DNA from: Bacteroidales bacterium
GTDB taxonomy: Bacteria; Bacteroidota; Bacteroidia; Bacteroidales; UBA12077
Assembly: GCA_030668615.1 (NCBI GenBank)
Contig: DAOUTQ010000014.1
Coordinates: 1 to 37,027 of the forward strand
Reading direction: 5' to 3'
Length of the DNA: 37,027 nt
Under the pieces are notes generated by a model, which ran no database searches, was not told the origin of the DNA, and worked only from the letters and a program-made list of their open reading frames with translations. How positions within the stretch are numbered: position 1 is the first letter of the stretch; every line of letters starts with the position of its first letter. Below are positions 1 through 8,533 of this stretch, piece after piece. The translations under genes and the position numbers were made by a program.

Positions 1-11
1 GACTTGGTTGA

Positions 12-452
12 TTTTGCTATAAACTTACAGCAGGCTCATTTCTTAACACAGGCAGTTTGTATTTTGCAGACTATAAGCACTTTGTAACAAACTCTCCGTT
101 TTTAATTGGTGCTTCGGAGGGAAGCATGTTCAGACTGTTGGATTATTATGATTACAGTACAAACAAAAGCTATTTTGAAGGACATGCAAGATTAGAGAAT
201 GATAGAATGATCCTGAAACGATTACCTGTTTTGAACAAAACTTTAATGAGAGAAGTAATTTATTTTAATTACCTGGCGACAACCGGAAATAAGCCATATT
301 ATGAGATAGGCTATGGATTAAATCAAATTTTCCTCATGTTTAATGTAGAAATTTTTGCAGGATTTAGTGGCTCAAAGCATGAGTACACCGGAATTAAAAT
401 TGGAATTCCTTTCGTGGGCCGCAGTGGCAATTCGATTACCATTGGAGGTTAA
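12..452 (+). CDS. C-terminal fragment of DUF5686 (TonB-dependent-like/carboxypeptidase-regulatory-domain) family protein, 5' end outside window
   Basis: Frame-3 reading gives FCYKLTAGSFLNTGSLYFADYKHFVTNSPFL...KLPVLNKTLMREVIYFNYL..., resembling the DUF5686 C-terminus; TAA at 450-452; an in-frame TGA sits at 9-11. Confidence 0.65.
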   Translation, partial: FCYKLTAGSFLNTGSLYFADYKHFVTNSPFLIGASEGSMFRLLDYYDYSTNKSYFEGHARLENDRMILKRLPVLNKTLMREVIYFNYLATTGNKPYYEIGYGLNQIFLMFNVEIFAGFSGSKHEYTGIKIGIPFVGRSGNSITIGG

Positions 453-473
453 TCGTCGGGTTTCCCTTGAGTT

Positions 474-497
474 GTCATTCCCGCGCAGGCGGGAATC
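474..497. repeat. REP-like palindrome GTCATTCCCGCGCAGGCGGGAATC
   Basis: Perfect 8-bp inverted repeat ATTCCCGC-GCAG-GCGGGAAT at 477-496 in intergenic DNA; unusually GC-rich for its surroundings. Confidence 0.75.
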
Positions 498-675
498 TAA
501 ATACAAAATAAAACAAACGAAATTCTCCAATGGAAGCGACAGGAAGATAGATTATTTCAAGGATTTTTTTATTTTCACCAAATTTTTTAAAAGATGTTTT
601 TTTATAAGTTTTGGCAATAAAAAAAGCTTACCCGATATCAGGCAAGCCCTCTATGTTATTTTTTTAATTATAATA

Positions 676-1338
676 TTAAAAATTTACACCTAAAGTAATT
701 GCAAGAGAACCAACCTTCTGATCAAATTTTTCTGTTCGGGAATTGCCGTCTGGATCAGTTATAACGCCCTTTAACTCTGGTTCGCCTAATCCAAAATATC
801 TAAAACCGACATTAAAATGTTCGTAAAAAATAAGTCCGCCGCCTACAGAAAACCCAAATGAAGTATATATATCAAATTCCATCCCCCAGGTTTCTTCGCC
901 CACGGTTATGCCACGGTTACCTGGTTTTATAAAGTTCAGACCTGCTTGAAATGCACCAAAAATTTCTATGTGGTCCAATATTTCTGTTTGATACTTTAAA
1001 CCTGTAAGTATTGGAAAATTCGATGTAAATTTTGTTGAGACGATACCATTATCAGGCATACCAAGTTCTTCTATAAGAAGTTCTTCTATATAAGATTCAT
1101 CATGTGTATTCAAAATCATAGTAATGCTGGTAACCCATCCAAGTTCAAGAGCACCAATAGATTTAGTGTATTCTGCACTAAAACCAAATCCTATTTTTGC
1201 ATATCCTGCACCTTCGCCACTATTATCACCAAAATCGCCGGTAGGAAGAGCTAAAAAACCATATATTAATTCCTGAGAATAGACATTAATGTTATAAAAC
1301 AAAATAAAGCAAAAAAATGAAACAAGAATTTTTTTCAT
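676..1338 (-). CDS. Outer-membrane beta-barrel protein (signal peptide)
   Basis: MKKILVSFFCFILFYNINVYS signal peptide; alternating strands ending ...SLAITLGVNF; ATG at 1338 preceded by GGGAGGA. Confidence 0.75.
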   Translation of the reverse strand: MKKILVSFFCFILFYNINVYSQELIYGFLALPTGDFGDNSGEGAGYAKIGFGFSAEYTKSIGALELGWVTSITMILNTHDESYIEELLIEELGMPDNGIVSTKFTSNFPILTGLKYQTEILDHIEIFGAFQAGLNFIKPGNRGITVGEETWGMEFDIYTSFGFSVGGGLIFYEHFNVGFRYFGLGEPELKGVITDPDGNSRTEKFDQKVGSLAITLGVNF

Positions 1339-1528
1339 ATTAATTCCTCCCAAGGATTAATAGTTAATTAACAAGTTACACCTAAAAGGGTGAAAAGCAA
1401 AATTTTACAAAAGTATTTGATTAAAAGTAGGGTTTGTAATTAAAGTTAGAAATTACTGCAAAGTGAATAATTTACAGGTATACTGAATCTTTTTATTATT
1501 TTTACAGATTCTAATATTTTAATAAAGA

Positions 1529-2065
1529 ATGAATACCATTGATCTCGTATTTGCAATTTTATTGCTTTGGGCAGCATATCGCGGATATACAAAAGGTTTT
1601 ATTGTACAATTGGCAACGTTAGCTGCGTTATTGTTGGGAATCCTTGGAGCGATAATGTTTTCTGACTTTACTTCTGGGCTAATTATTAAACAATTTGATG
1701 TTGCTGGTCAGTATTTGCCTATTTTATCTTTTGCCGTTACGTTTATTGTAATTGTGATAGCGGTGCACTTATTAGCAAAAATGCTTAATAAACTTATTGA
1801 TGCTATAGCTCTTGGGATTGTTAACCGATTATTAGGAGTGCTGTTCTCAGTTTTGAAAATTGCATTTGTTGTAAGTATAATTTTGGTTTTAATAAATAAA
1901 GCAGATAATAGATATAATTTTATTCCCGACGAAACAAAGGATAATTCATTATTATATAAACCATTATCTAATTTTGCACCAATGATTTTCCCATATCTGA
2001 ATTTTGAAAAGATAAAGGAAAAGTTTGAAGAAGAAGAACAGAAAATACCAAATATATCAGTATAA
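1529..2065 (+). CDS. CvpA family protein
   Basis: Four hydrophobic segments with MNTIDLVFAILLLWAAYRGYTKGFIVQL, typical CvpA N-terminus. Confidence 0.9.
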   Translation: MNTIDLVFAILLLWAAYRGYTKGFIVQLATLAALLLGILGAIMFSDFTSGLIIKQFDVAGQYLPILSFAVTFIVIVIAVHLLAKMLNKLIDAIALGIVNRLLGVLFSVLKIAFVVSIILVLINKADNRYNFIPDETKDNSLLYKPLSNFAPMIFPYLNFEKIKEKFEEEEQKIPNISV

Positions 2066-2096
2066 AAACAAACAAAAAACATATAAAATAAAGAAA

Positions 2097-3278
2097 ATGG
2101 ATACAAAAAAATTAGGATTCGACACAAAGCTAGTACATGCAGGAGATTTTGAAGATGCAAATGGCAGTGCAGTTACACCAATTTATCAAACATCAACATT
2201 TGCTTTTAAAAACGCCAAACATGGTGCAGATTTATTTGCAGGTCGCGAAAAAGGATTTATATATACTCGTATTGGAAACCCTACTATTGGAGCATTAGAA
2301 GATAAGCTTGCTGAATTAGAAAATGGTTGTGGAGGAATAGCTTTAGCTTCAGGAATGGCTGCTGTAACTACGGTTTATATGGCATTTTTAGGTCAGGGTG
2401 AGCATATAGTTTGTACAAGCGCAGTTTACGGTCCTAGTCGGGCTGTTTTGGAAAGTCATTTTGCTAAATTTGGTGTTGAAGCTAGTTTTGTTGACACAGC
2501 TAACCTTGAAGCAATAGAAAACGCCATAAGACCAAACACAAAAGTGCTTTATCTGGAAACTCCGGCAAACCCAACAATTGCTTTAACAGATATTAAAAAA
2601 GCAACTGAAATTGCACATAAAAAGGGGATAATCGTTGTTGTTGATAATACTTTTTGTAGTCCTTATTTACAAAGACCATTAGATCTTGGTGCTGATGTTG
2701 CTTTACATTCATTAACAAAATTCATTAACGGACATGCTGATATCGTTGGTGGAGCTTTAATAGCAAAAGATCCTGAAGTATACCAGAAACTTAGAAAAAC
2801 TATGATTTACATGGGAGGAAACATGGATCCTCATCAAGCATATTTAGTAATACGTGGTGTAAAAACATTGAGTATTAGAATTGACAGAGCACAAGAAAAT
2901 GCTATGAAAGTTGCTGAATATCTTGAAAATCATCCTAAAGTTGACTGGGTTAAATATCCTGGATTAAAATCATTCCCACAATATGAATTAGCTCAAGAGC
3001 AAATGAGTGGTCCTGGTGCTATGATAAGCTTTGAGCTTAAAGGAGGATGTGAAGCCGGAATAACATTAATGGATAACGTTCATTTAGCATTAATAGCAGT
3101 TTCCTTGGGTGGTGTTGAGTCGTTAATTCAGCATCCTGCTTCAATGACACATGCTGGCGTACCAAAAGAAGCAAGATTAGAAGCAAATATTACTGAAGGT
3201 CTTGTAAGATATGCTGTTGGTATTGAAAATGTGGATGATATTATTGCCGATTTAGATCACGCATTAGCTAAAATATAA
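2097..3278 (+). CDS. Cys/Met metabolism PLP-dependent enzyme (methionine gamma-lyase / cystathionine gamma-lyase-like)
   Basis: TKLVHAGDFEDANGSAVTPIYQTSTFAF, YTRIGNPT, SLTKFINGHADIVGG; ATG at 2097 more likely than 2025, which overlaps cvpA. Confidence 0.93.
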   Translation: MDTKKLGFDTKLVHAGDFEDANGSAVTPIYQTSTFAFKNAKHGADLFAGREKGFIYTRIGNPTIGALEDKLAELENGCGGIALASGMAAVTTVYMAFLGQGEHIVCTSAVYGPSRAVLESHFAKFGVEASFVDTANLEAIENAIRPNTKVLYLETPANPTIALTDIKKATEIAHKKGIIVVVDNTFCSPYLQRPLDLGADVALHSLTKFINGHADIVGGALIAKDPEVYQKLRKTMIYMGGNMDPHQAYLVIRGVKTLSIRIDRAQENAMKVAEYLENHPKVDWVKYPGLKSFPQYELAQEQMSGPGAMISFELKGGCEAGITLMDNVHLALIAVSLGGVESLIQHPASMTHAGVPKEARLEANITEGLVRYAVGIENVDDIIADLDHALAKI

Positions 3279-3287
3279 AAATTGTTT

Positions 3288-3363
3288 TGTCATTCCGGTT
3301 CCGGATAGGTATCTGGATACCAGAATCTTTAAGTTTTAGATTCCTGCATGCGCAGGAATGACT
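3288..3363. repeat. Intergenic palindromic element with terminal GTCATTCC/GGAATGAC
   Basis: Outer inverted repeat GTCATTCC (3289-3296) / GGAATGAC (3355-3362); inner hairpin ATTCCTGC-ATGC-GCAGGAAT (3340-3359). Confidence 0.75.
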
Positions 3364-3400
3364 TAAAATATATCAATGTTAATAAATTTATAATTGAAAA

Positions 3401-4693
3401 ATGAACTTCGTTGAGGAATTAAAATGGAGAGGCATGTTACACGATATTATGCCCGGAACAGAAGAGCAATTACAAAAAGAAATGACAGGTGCTTACGTAG
3501 GTATTGATCCTACTGCAAATTCTTTACATATAGGTCATTTAGTTAGTGTTATGATGCTTAAACATTTTCAAGCAGCAGGGCACAAGCCTTTTGTTTTAGT
3601 TGGTGGTGCAACAGGAATGATTGGTGATCCTTCAGGAAAATCACAGGAAAGAAACCTGCTTGACGAAAAAACTTTACGATATAATCAGGATTGTTTGAAA
3701 AAACAATTGGAAAAGTTGCTTGATTTTAATTCTGATATTGAAAATAGAGCCGAAATGGTTAATAATTACGATTGGATGAAAGAATATTCATTTCTGGAAT
3801 TTATTCGTGATATTGGCAAGCATATTACAGTAAACTACATGATAGCAAAGGATTCTGTAAAAAAACGAATTGGCGAAGAATCAAAAACTGGAATGTCATT
3901 TACCGAGTTTTCATATCAACTTGTTCAGGGAACCGATTTTTATCATTTGTATAAAGAAAAAAATTGTAAGCTTCAAATGGGAGGTTCCGATCAGTGGGGA
4001 AATATTACTACAGGAACTGAACTTATTCGTCGTAAATTAGGAGGCGAAGCTTTTGCACTTACTTGTCCGTTAATTACAAAAGCCGATGGTAACAAATTTG
4101 GAAAAACAGAAGAAGGAAATGTTTGGCTTGATGCGGAATTAACTACTCCATATAAGTTTTACCAGTTTTGGTTAAATGTTTCTGATGATGATGCTGAAAA
4201 GTACATCAAAATATTTACCATGCTTTCAAAAGAAGAAATTGACGCATTAATAGTTGAACATCGTGCAGAACCTCACCGCAGAGCATTGCAGCAGAGACTT
4301 GCAAAAGAAATGACCGTAATGGTTCATTCTGAAGCAGACCATGATACAGCTGTTTCTGCTTCAAAAATATTGTTTGGTAAATCAACAACCGAAGAATTAA
4401 AAACAATCGATGAAAAAACTTTTCTTTCTGTATTTGATGGCGTTCCAATGTTTGATGTTGAAAAATCAAAATTAGATGCAGGAATAAATATTTTGAATTT
4501 GTTGGCCGAAGAAACTCAAGTATTTCCTTCGAAAGGAGATTTAAGAAGAACAATTAAGGCCGGAGGAGTTAGTCTTAACAAGGAAAAAGTTGCAGGCGAA
4601 GAAATAACAATCAGTTCTGAACGTTTACTCAATAATAAATACCTTTTGGTACAAAAGGGAAAGAAAAATTACTTTTTAATAAGAGCAATTTAA
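3401..4693 (+). CDS. tyrS: Tyrosine--tRNA ligase
   Basis: [11 protein letters not shown] (HIGH), KFGKT (KMSKS-like), [14 protein letters not shown]-terminal S4-like domain. Confidence 0.97.
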   Translation: MNFVEELKWRGMLHDIMPGTEEQLQKEMTGAYVGIDPTANSLHIGHLVSVMMLKHFQAAGHKPFVLVGGATGMIGDPSGKSQERNLLDEKTLRYNQDCLKKQLEKLLDFNSDIENRAEMVNNYDWMKEYSFLEFIRDIGKHITVNYMIAKDSVKKRIGEESKTGMSFTEFSYQLVQGTDFYHLYKEKNCKLQMGGSDQWGNITTGTELIRRKLGGEAFALTCPLITKADGNKFGKTEEGNVWLDAELTTPYKFYQFWLNVSDDDAEKYIKIFTMLSKEEIDALIVEHRAEPHRRALQQRLAKEMTVMVHSEADHDTAVSASKILFGKSTTEELKTIDEKTFLSVFDGVPMFDVEKSKLDAGINILNLLAEETQVFPSKGDLRRTIKAGGVSLNKEKVAGEEITISSERLLNNKYLLVQKGKKNYFLIRAI

Positions 4694-4729
4694 TTAATTC
4701 TGAATTAATCACAATTTAAATAGTTCATC

Positions 4730-5626
4730 ATGCAGGAACAGCCTTATAATTATGATTCAACTGATATTGTGCGGTTTATGTTTAAGCATAAGTGGCCGAT
4801 AATAATTGTTACACTGGTTGCGGCAGTTGCAGCTATAATTGTTTCATATACAATTACTCCTAAATTTAAATCATCCGTAATTTTATTTCCAAAAACTCAA
4901 GTTGCAATTTCACATGCTCTTACAACCTCAGAATTATTAGATCCTGATGATCATATATTGAATTTTGGCGACGAAGAAGCAACAGAACAACTTATTCAAA
5001 CGCTATATTCAGAAGATATCCGATTTAAGATTATCGAGAAATATGATTTAATTAATCATTATAAAATTGATTCTGACAGTGAATATCCAATGACAAAACT
5101 GCATGAAGAGTTTACAGATAATATCAAATTTAAAAGAACAGAATATCAGGCAGTAGAAATAAATGTGATGGATGCTGATCCTGTAATGGCAGCAAATATT
5201 GCTAACGAAATAGCATCTTTACTTGACTCTGTTTTAAACCGAATGCAAAATGAAGTTGCAGTAGAAATACTTAAGGTTGTTGAGGAAGAATACAATTTAT
5301 TGGAGGCTGAAATTCAAGGTATTGAAAATGCTTTAACTAAGTTTAAAGGAAAATCATCAGATCCAAAATATATTTCTTTGTCTGAACAACTTGTAAATGA
5401 AAACAAACGGTTTAGTGATATTAAATCAAAACTAACTGAAGCAAGAGTAAATGCAAATCAGAATTTACCTCGAAAGTTTCTGGTAACAAAAGCATATGTG
5501 GCAGAAAAAAAATCCTATCCTGTTCGTTGGTTGATATGTGTTGTTTCAACCGTCTCTGCTTTTATCTTTGCAGTTTTAATGATGCTTTTTATAGAGCGAT
5601 ATAAAGATCTTTTAAAAACTAAATAA
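4730..5626 (+). CDS. Wzz/chain-length determinant domain protein
   Basis: N- and C-terminal TM helices flanking a coiled-coil domain; YNYDSTDIVRFMFKHKWPIIIVTLVAAVAAIIVSY; P-rich second TM (FLVTKAYVAEKKSYPVRWL). Confidence 0.85.
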   Translation: MQEQPYNYDSTDIVRFMFKHKWPIIIVTLVAAVAAIIVSYTITPKFKSSVILFPKTQVAISHALTTSELLDPDDHILNFGDEEATEQLIQTLYSEDIRFKIIEKYDLINHYKIDSDSEYPMTKLHEEFTDNIKFKRTEYQAVEINVMDADPVMAANIANEIASLLDSVLNRMQNEVAVEILKVVEEEYNLLEAEIQGIENALTKFKGKSSDPKYISLSEQLVNENKRFSDIKSKLTEARVNANQNLPRKFLVTKAYVAEKKSYPVRWLICVVSTVSAFIFAVLMMLFIERYKDLLKTK

Positions 5627-5633
5627 TCGGACA

Positions 5634-6959
5634 TTGTTAAAGGATAAAAATAAAACAGTTTTTTTTCTTATTTCTTTTTTATTTATTGCTTTAAACCTGG
5701 TATTTATTGCATATGATTTTTATTATATCGCATTCTTACCTGTTCTGATTTTATTTTTATTTACAGCTATTGTTTCTATCGATAAGATATTTTTAATAGC
5801 CGTTTTTTTTACTCCACTTTCAGTTCGTTTAGATGAATTTATACCCGGAATCCCGGTAAACCTGTCATTACCAACAGAACCTTTACTTGCTGGAATTTTG
5901 GTTTTATTTATATTCAAATTACTTCTGGATGGAAAGTTTGACAAAAAAATTCTTTTCCATCCGGTTTCTATTGCAATATTTATAAATCTTCTGTGGATAT
6001 TTATTACCAGCATAACAAGTACAATGCCAGGAGTTTCATTTAAATTCTTTCTTTCTAGGCTTTGGTTTGTTGTTGGAGCTTATTTCTTAGCAACACACAT
6101 ATTCAATAATTACCGGAATATTGAAAGATTTATCTGGCTGTATATCATTCCGTTAGTTATAGTAATAATATATACAAATATTCGCTTGTCTGGTTATGGG
6201 CTTGATAATCAGAACGCCTCAAATTGGGTTGTAACACCCTTCTTTAATGATCATACCTCTTATGGAGCTATGCTTGTAATGTTTTTTTTCCCTTTGATTT
6301 ATTTCGCAACCAAGAATAAAAAGAATACTCTTCTAAAATTTTTATCAATTAGTGTCTTTCTGATTTTTTGTATTGCAATTGTATTGTCGTATACACGTGC
6401 AGCGTGGTTAAGTTTATTTGCAGGAGTCGGTTTGTGGATTTTAATAAAACTAAGGATTAAAATCAGGTATGTAATTATTGCCGGAATTACTTTAATTGCA
6501 TTGTTCTTTGTTGTGCAGAATAAAATAATTTATAATCTTGAAAAGAACGAATCTGAATCTTCCGGGAAATTTTCTGAGCATATAGAGTCAATGGCAAATA
6601 TTACTTCCGATGCTTCAAATACGGAACGAATAAACCGTTGGAAATGTGCATATAGAATGTTTAGAGAAAGGCCAATCTTTGGTTGGGGACCCGGAACATA
6701 TACGTTTCAATATGCACCCTTTCAGTTTTCGTACGATAGAACCATTATTAGTACAAACTTTGGTGATTTAGGGAACGCTCATAGTGAATATTTAGGGCCT
6801 CTGTCTGAGTCAGGTGTATTAGGAATGTTGTCGTTTATGTTTGTTGTTTTTATGGCTTTTAGAACCGGATATAAAGTATTTCACAAAACAAAATCAAAAC
6901 AAATACGAAACATTACTTTGTTTATTATTCTTGGATTAGCAACGTATTTCATCCACTGA
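5634..6959 (+). CDS. O-antigen ligase / Wzy_C-like polytopic membrane protein (possibly disrupted; same-frame coding continues to 7079)
   Basis: Polytopic protein with YTRAAWLSLFAGVG and FGWGPGTYTFQYAPFQ...NAHSEYLGPLSESGVLGM; first start is TTG; TGA at 6957-6959. Confidence 0.8.
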   Translation: MLKDKNKTVFFLISFLFIALNLVFIAYDFYYIAFLPVLILFLFTAIVSIDKIFLIAVFFTPLSVRLDEFIPGIPVNLSLPTEPLLAGILVLFIFKLLLDGKFDKKILFHPVSIAIFINLLWIFITSITSTMPGVSFKFFLSRLWFVVGAYFLATHIFNNYRNIERFIWLYIIPLVIVIIYTNIRLSGYGLDNQNASNWVVTPFFNDHTSYGAMLVMFFFPLIYFATKNKKNTLLKFLSISVFLIFCIAIVLSYTRAAWLSLFAGVGLWILIKLRIKIRYVIIAGITLIALFFVVQNKIIYNLEKNESESSGKFSEHIESMANITSDASNTERINRWKCAYRMFRERPIFGWGPGTYTFQYAPFQFSYDRTIISTNFGDLGNAHSEYLGPLSESGVLGMLSFMFVVFMAFRTGYKVFHKTKSKQIRNITLFIILGLATYFIH

Positions 6960-7084
6960 TTTTTAAACAATTTTCTGGATACGGATAAAGCATCAATTCC
7001 TGTTTGGGGATTTATTGCGATATTGGTGGCTTTGGATATTAATAAAGAAAGTATTATAGAGCAACAAGGGCAAAAATAAAAGCA

Positions 7085-7121
7085 TAAAAAAAGCCTTTCA
7101 ATTGAAAGGCTTTTTATTTTT
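7085..7121. terminator. Rho-independent terminator (bidirectional)
   Basis: Palindrome AAGCCTTTCAATTGAAAGGCTT flanked by A-run and T-run. Confidence 0.9.
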
Positions 7122-7132
7122 TATGGGTTTCA

Positions 7133-7924
7133 TTAGAAATGAAATAACAATACCAAAGCGCCGCTTGCCGTATTAGATATAGAAAATTCAGAAGAACCTG
7201 CATCATAAATTTCGGTTGTTCCAGTTTCCGGATCATAGCTTCTTTCACCAGTATTTTGGTATCCTAAACCAAGTCCAAATTCACCTGCAAGAGATATTTT
7301 AGGAGCGAAAAAGTATTCAGCACCAACAAGGAGTCTTGCAAAAACTTCAATTGTGTTTCCTCCTTCTTCGGTATAGCCACCATTATTAATAACAGCATCT
7401 TCAAACGTTACTATACCGGTAACATCATTGCCAAAATAATCTGCTCCTGTATAAGGAATTTTATTAAAACCGGCTTCATAACCCCAAAAACCAACTAAAC
7501 GATTTCTGATAGGCCTGTGCTTTTCAACGCCTAATGAAAGGCCAATATTAAGAGAGTTTTGTTTTAATACATCAATTTCACTTGCATCAACAGGATTCCC
7601 GTCTTTTATTGATGAAGATGTATAACCAATTCTTAAGCCCATTCTAAAAGCCTTGTTTTCCTGCACATAATATTTTGCAAATAACTGTCCAGGTCTTTGA
7701 GCTGTAAAAGCAAATTCGGGAGCTACGTTAGTGCTGCCAGAAACAAGAGCTAAGTTTCCAACGTAATCCAAAAACGGAACCGCATCTATTCCAATAACCC
7801 AATCACCTTTTTCAGGTAAAATTGCTATGTTTTTTTTATTGTAAATCTGATTAGAACTATTCTCTTGCGCATTAATCGAGAGGAATAGAAAAGCCAATAG
7901 GGTTAATAATAATATTTTTTTCAT
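7133..7924 (-). CDS. Outer-membrane beta-barrel protein (signal peptide)
   Basis: MKKILLLTLLAFLFLSINAQE signal; barrel-like C-terminus ...ASGALVLLFHF. Confidence 0.75.
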   Translation of the reverse strand: MKKILLLTLLAFLFLSINAQENSSNQIYNKKNIAILPEKGDWVIGIDAVPFLDYVGNLALVSGSTNVAPEFAFTAQRPGQLFAKYYVQENKAFRMGLRIGYTSSSIKDGNPVDASEIDVLKQNSLNIGLSLGVEKHRPIRNRLVGFWGYEAGFNKIPYTGADYFGNDVTGIVTFEDAVINNGGYTEEGGNTIEVFARLLVGAEYFFAPKISLAGEFGLGLGYQNTGERSYDPETGTTEIYDAGSSEFSISNTASGALVLLFHF

Positions 7925-8007
7925 ATTAATTTAAATTAGTTTATTTTCGTGTGAAATTAGGTTTAATAATTGATTCAACAAAAACATAATAAAAGTAATT
8001 AATAACA

Positions 8008-8442
8008 ATGAGAAAAATTCTTTATTTATTTTTAGGGTTAATATTTTTAACTACTATTTCGTGCGAAAAAGATGACGATGCTATTTACGTTAGTCACAAG
8101 CTGATACTTAATGCAGAAAGAACCACAGAGTATTATTATGATCTCATAGTTTTTTCTTGGAACGAAGTAACAATGGTTAATCATGAAGGATATCTTTTAG
8201 TTAAATTCTATGAGGAACATGACATTACTTTATATGATGATATTGTTGACTATTATATAAATAATGAAGGCTATTACGATTATCCTGATTGGACTGATGA
8301 TTGTAACGTTTATACAATTTCCACAAATTCAACGTCATATCAATTATATGATTATTCAACAACTGAGGACAAGGACTATTTTACTTTATTGGCATATAAT
8401 AGTAACGGGAATTATATAGTAAGCAACACTATATATTTTTAG
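8008..8442 (+). CDS. Small hypothetical lipoprotein
   Basis: MRKILYLFLGLIFLTTISCEKDDD, signal peptide with lipobox-like ISC followed by acidic residues; TAG stop. Confidence 0.7.
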   Translation: MRKILYLFLGLIFLTTISCEKDDDAIYVSHKLILNAERTTEYYYDLIVFSWNEVTMVNHEGYLLVKFYEEHDITLYDDIVDYYINNEGYYDYPDWTDDCNVYTISTNSTSYQLYDYSTTEDKDYFTLLAYNSNGNYIVSNTIYF

Positions 8443-8506
8443 TTTTAAAAAACTAGTAAGGTTCATAAAATCGGTTTATTTAAACCCTTTCTTATTTTAA
8501 CAATCT

Positions 8507-8514
8507 TATATTTG
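8507..8514 (+). promoter_or_regulatory. Candidate Bacteroidetes -7 element TATATTTG upstream of the reductive-dehalogenase-like gene
   Basis: Matches TAnnTTTG 20 nt before the ATG at 8534; no exact -33 TTTG seen. Confidence 0.45.
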
Positions 8515-8533
8515 TTCAAAACAAATTAGGGAA

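Noticed and set aside
610-660. GCTTACC...GGCAAGC possible terminator
   Set aside because: Internal mismatch and weak stem; not convincing as a terminator.
355-693. ORF 112 aa on plus strand
   Set aside because: Overlaps the DUF5686 end and translates the REP-like hairpin (SFPRRRESK), a common spurious-ORF signature; low-complexity remainder.
1485-1511. GAATCT...AGATTC dyad upstream of cvpA
   Set aside because: Only 6 bp with a T-rich loop; expected by chance in AT-rich DNA.
1708-2160. 150-aa minus-strand ORF opposite cvpA
   Set aside because: Antisense to confident CvpA and PLP genes; no recognisable domain.
4215-4553. 112-aa minus-strand ORF inside tyrS
   Set aside because: Antisense shadow ORF of tyrS.
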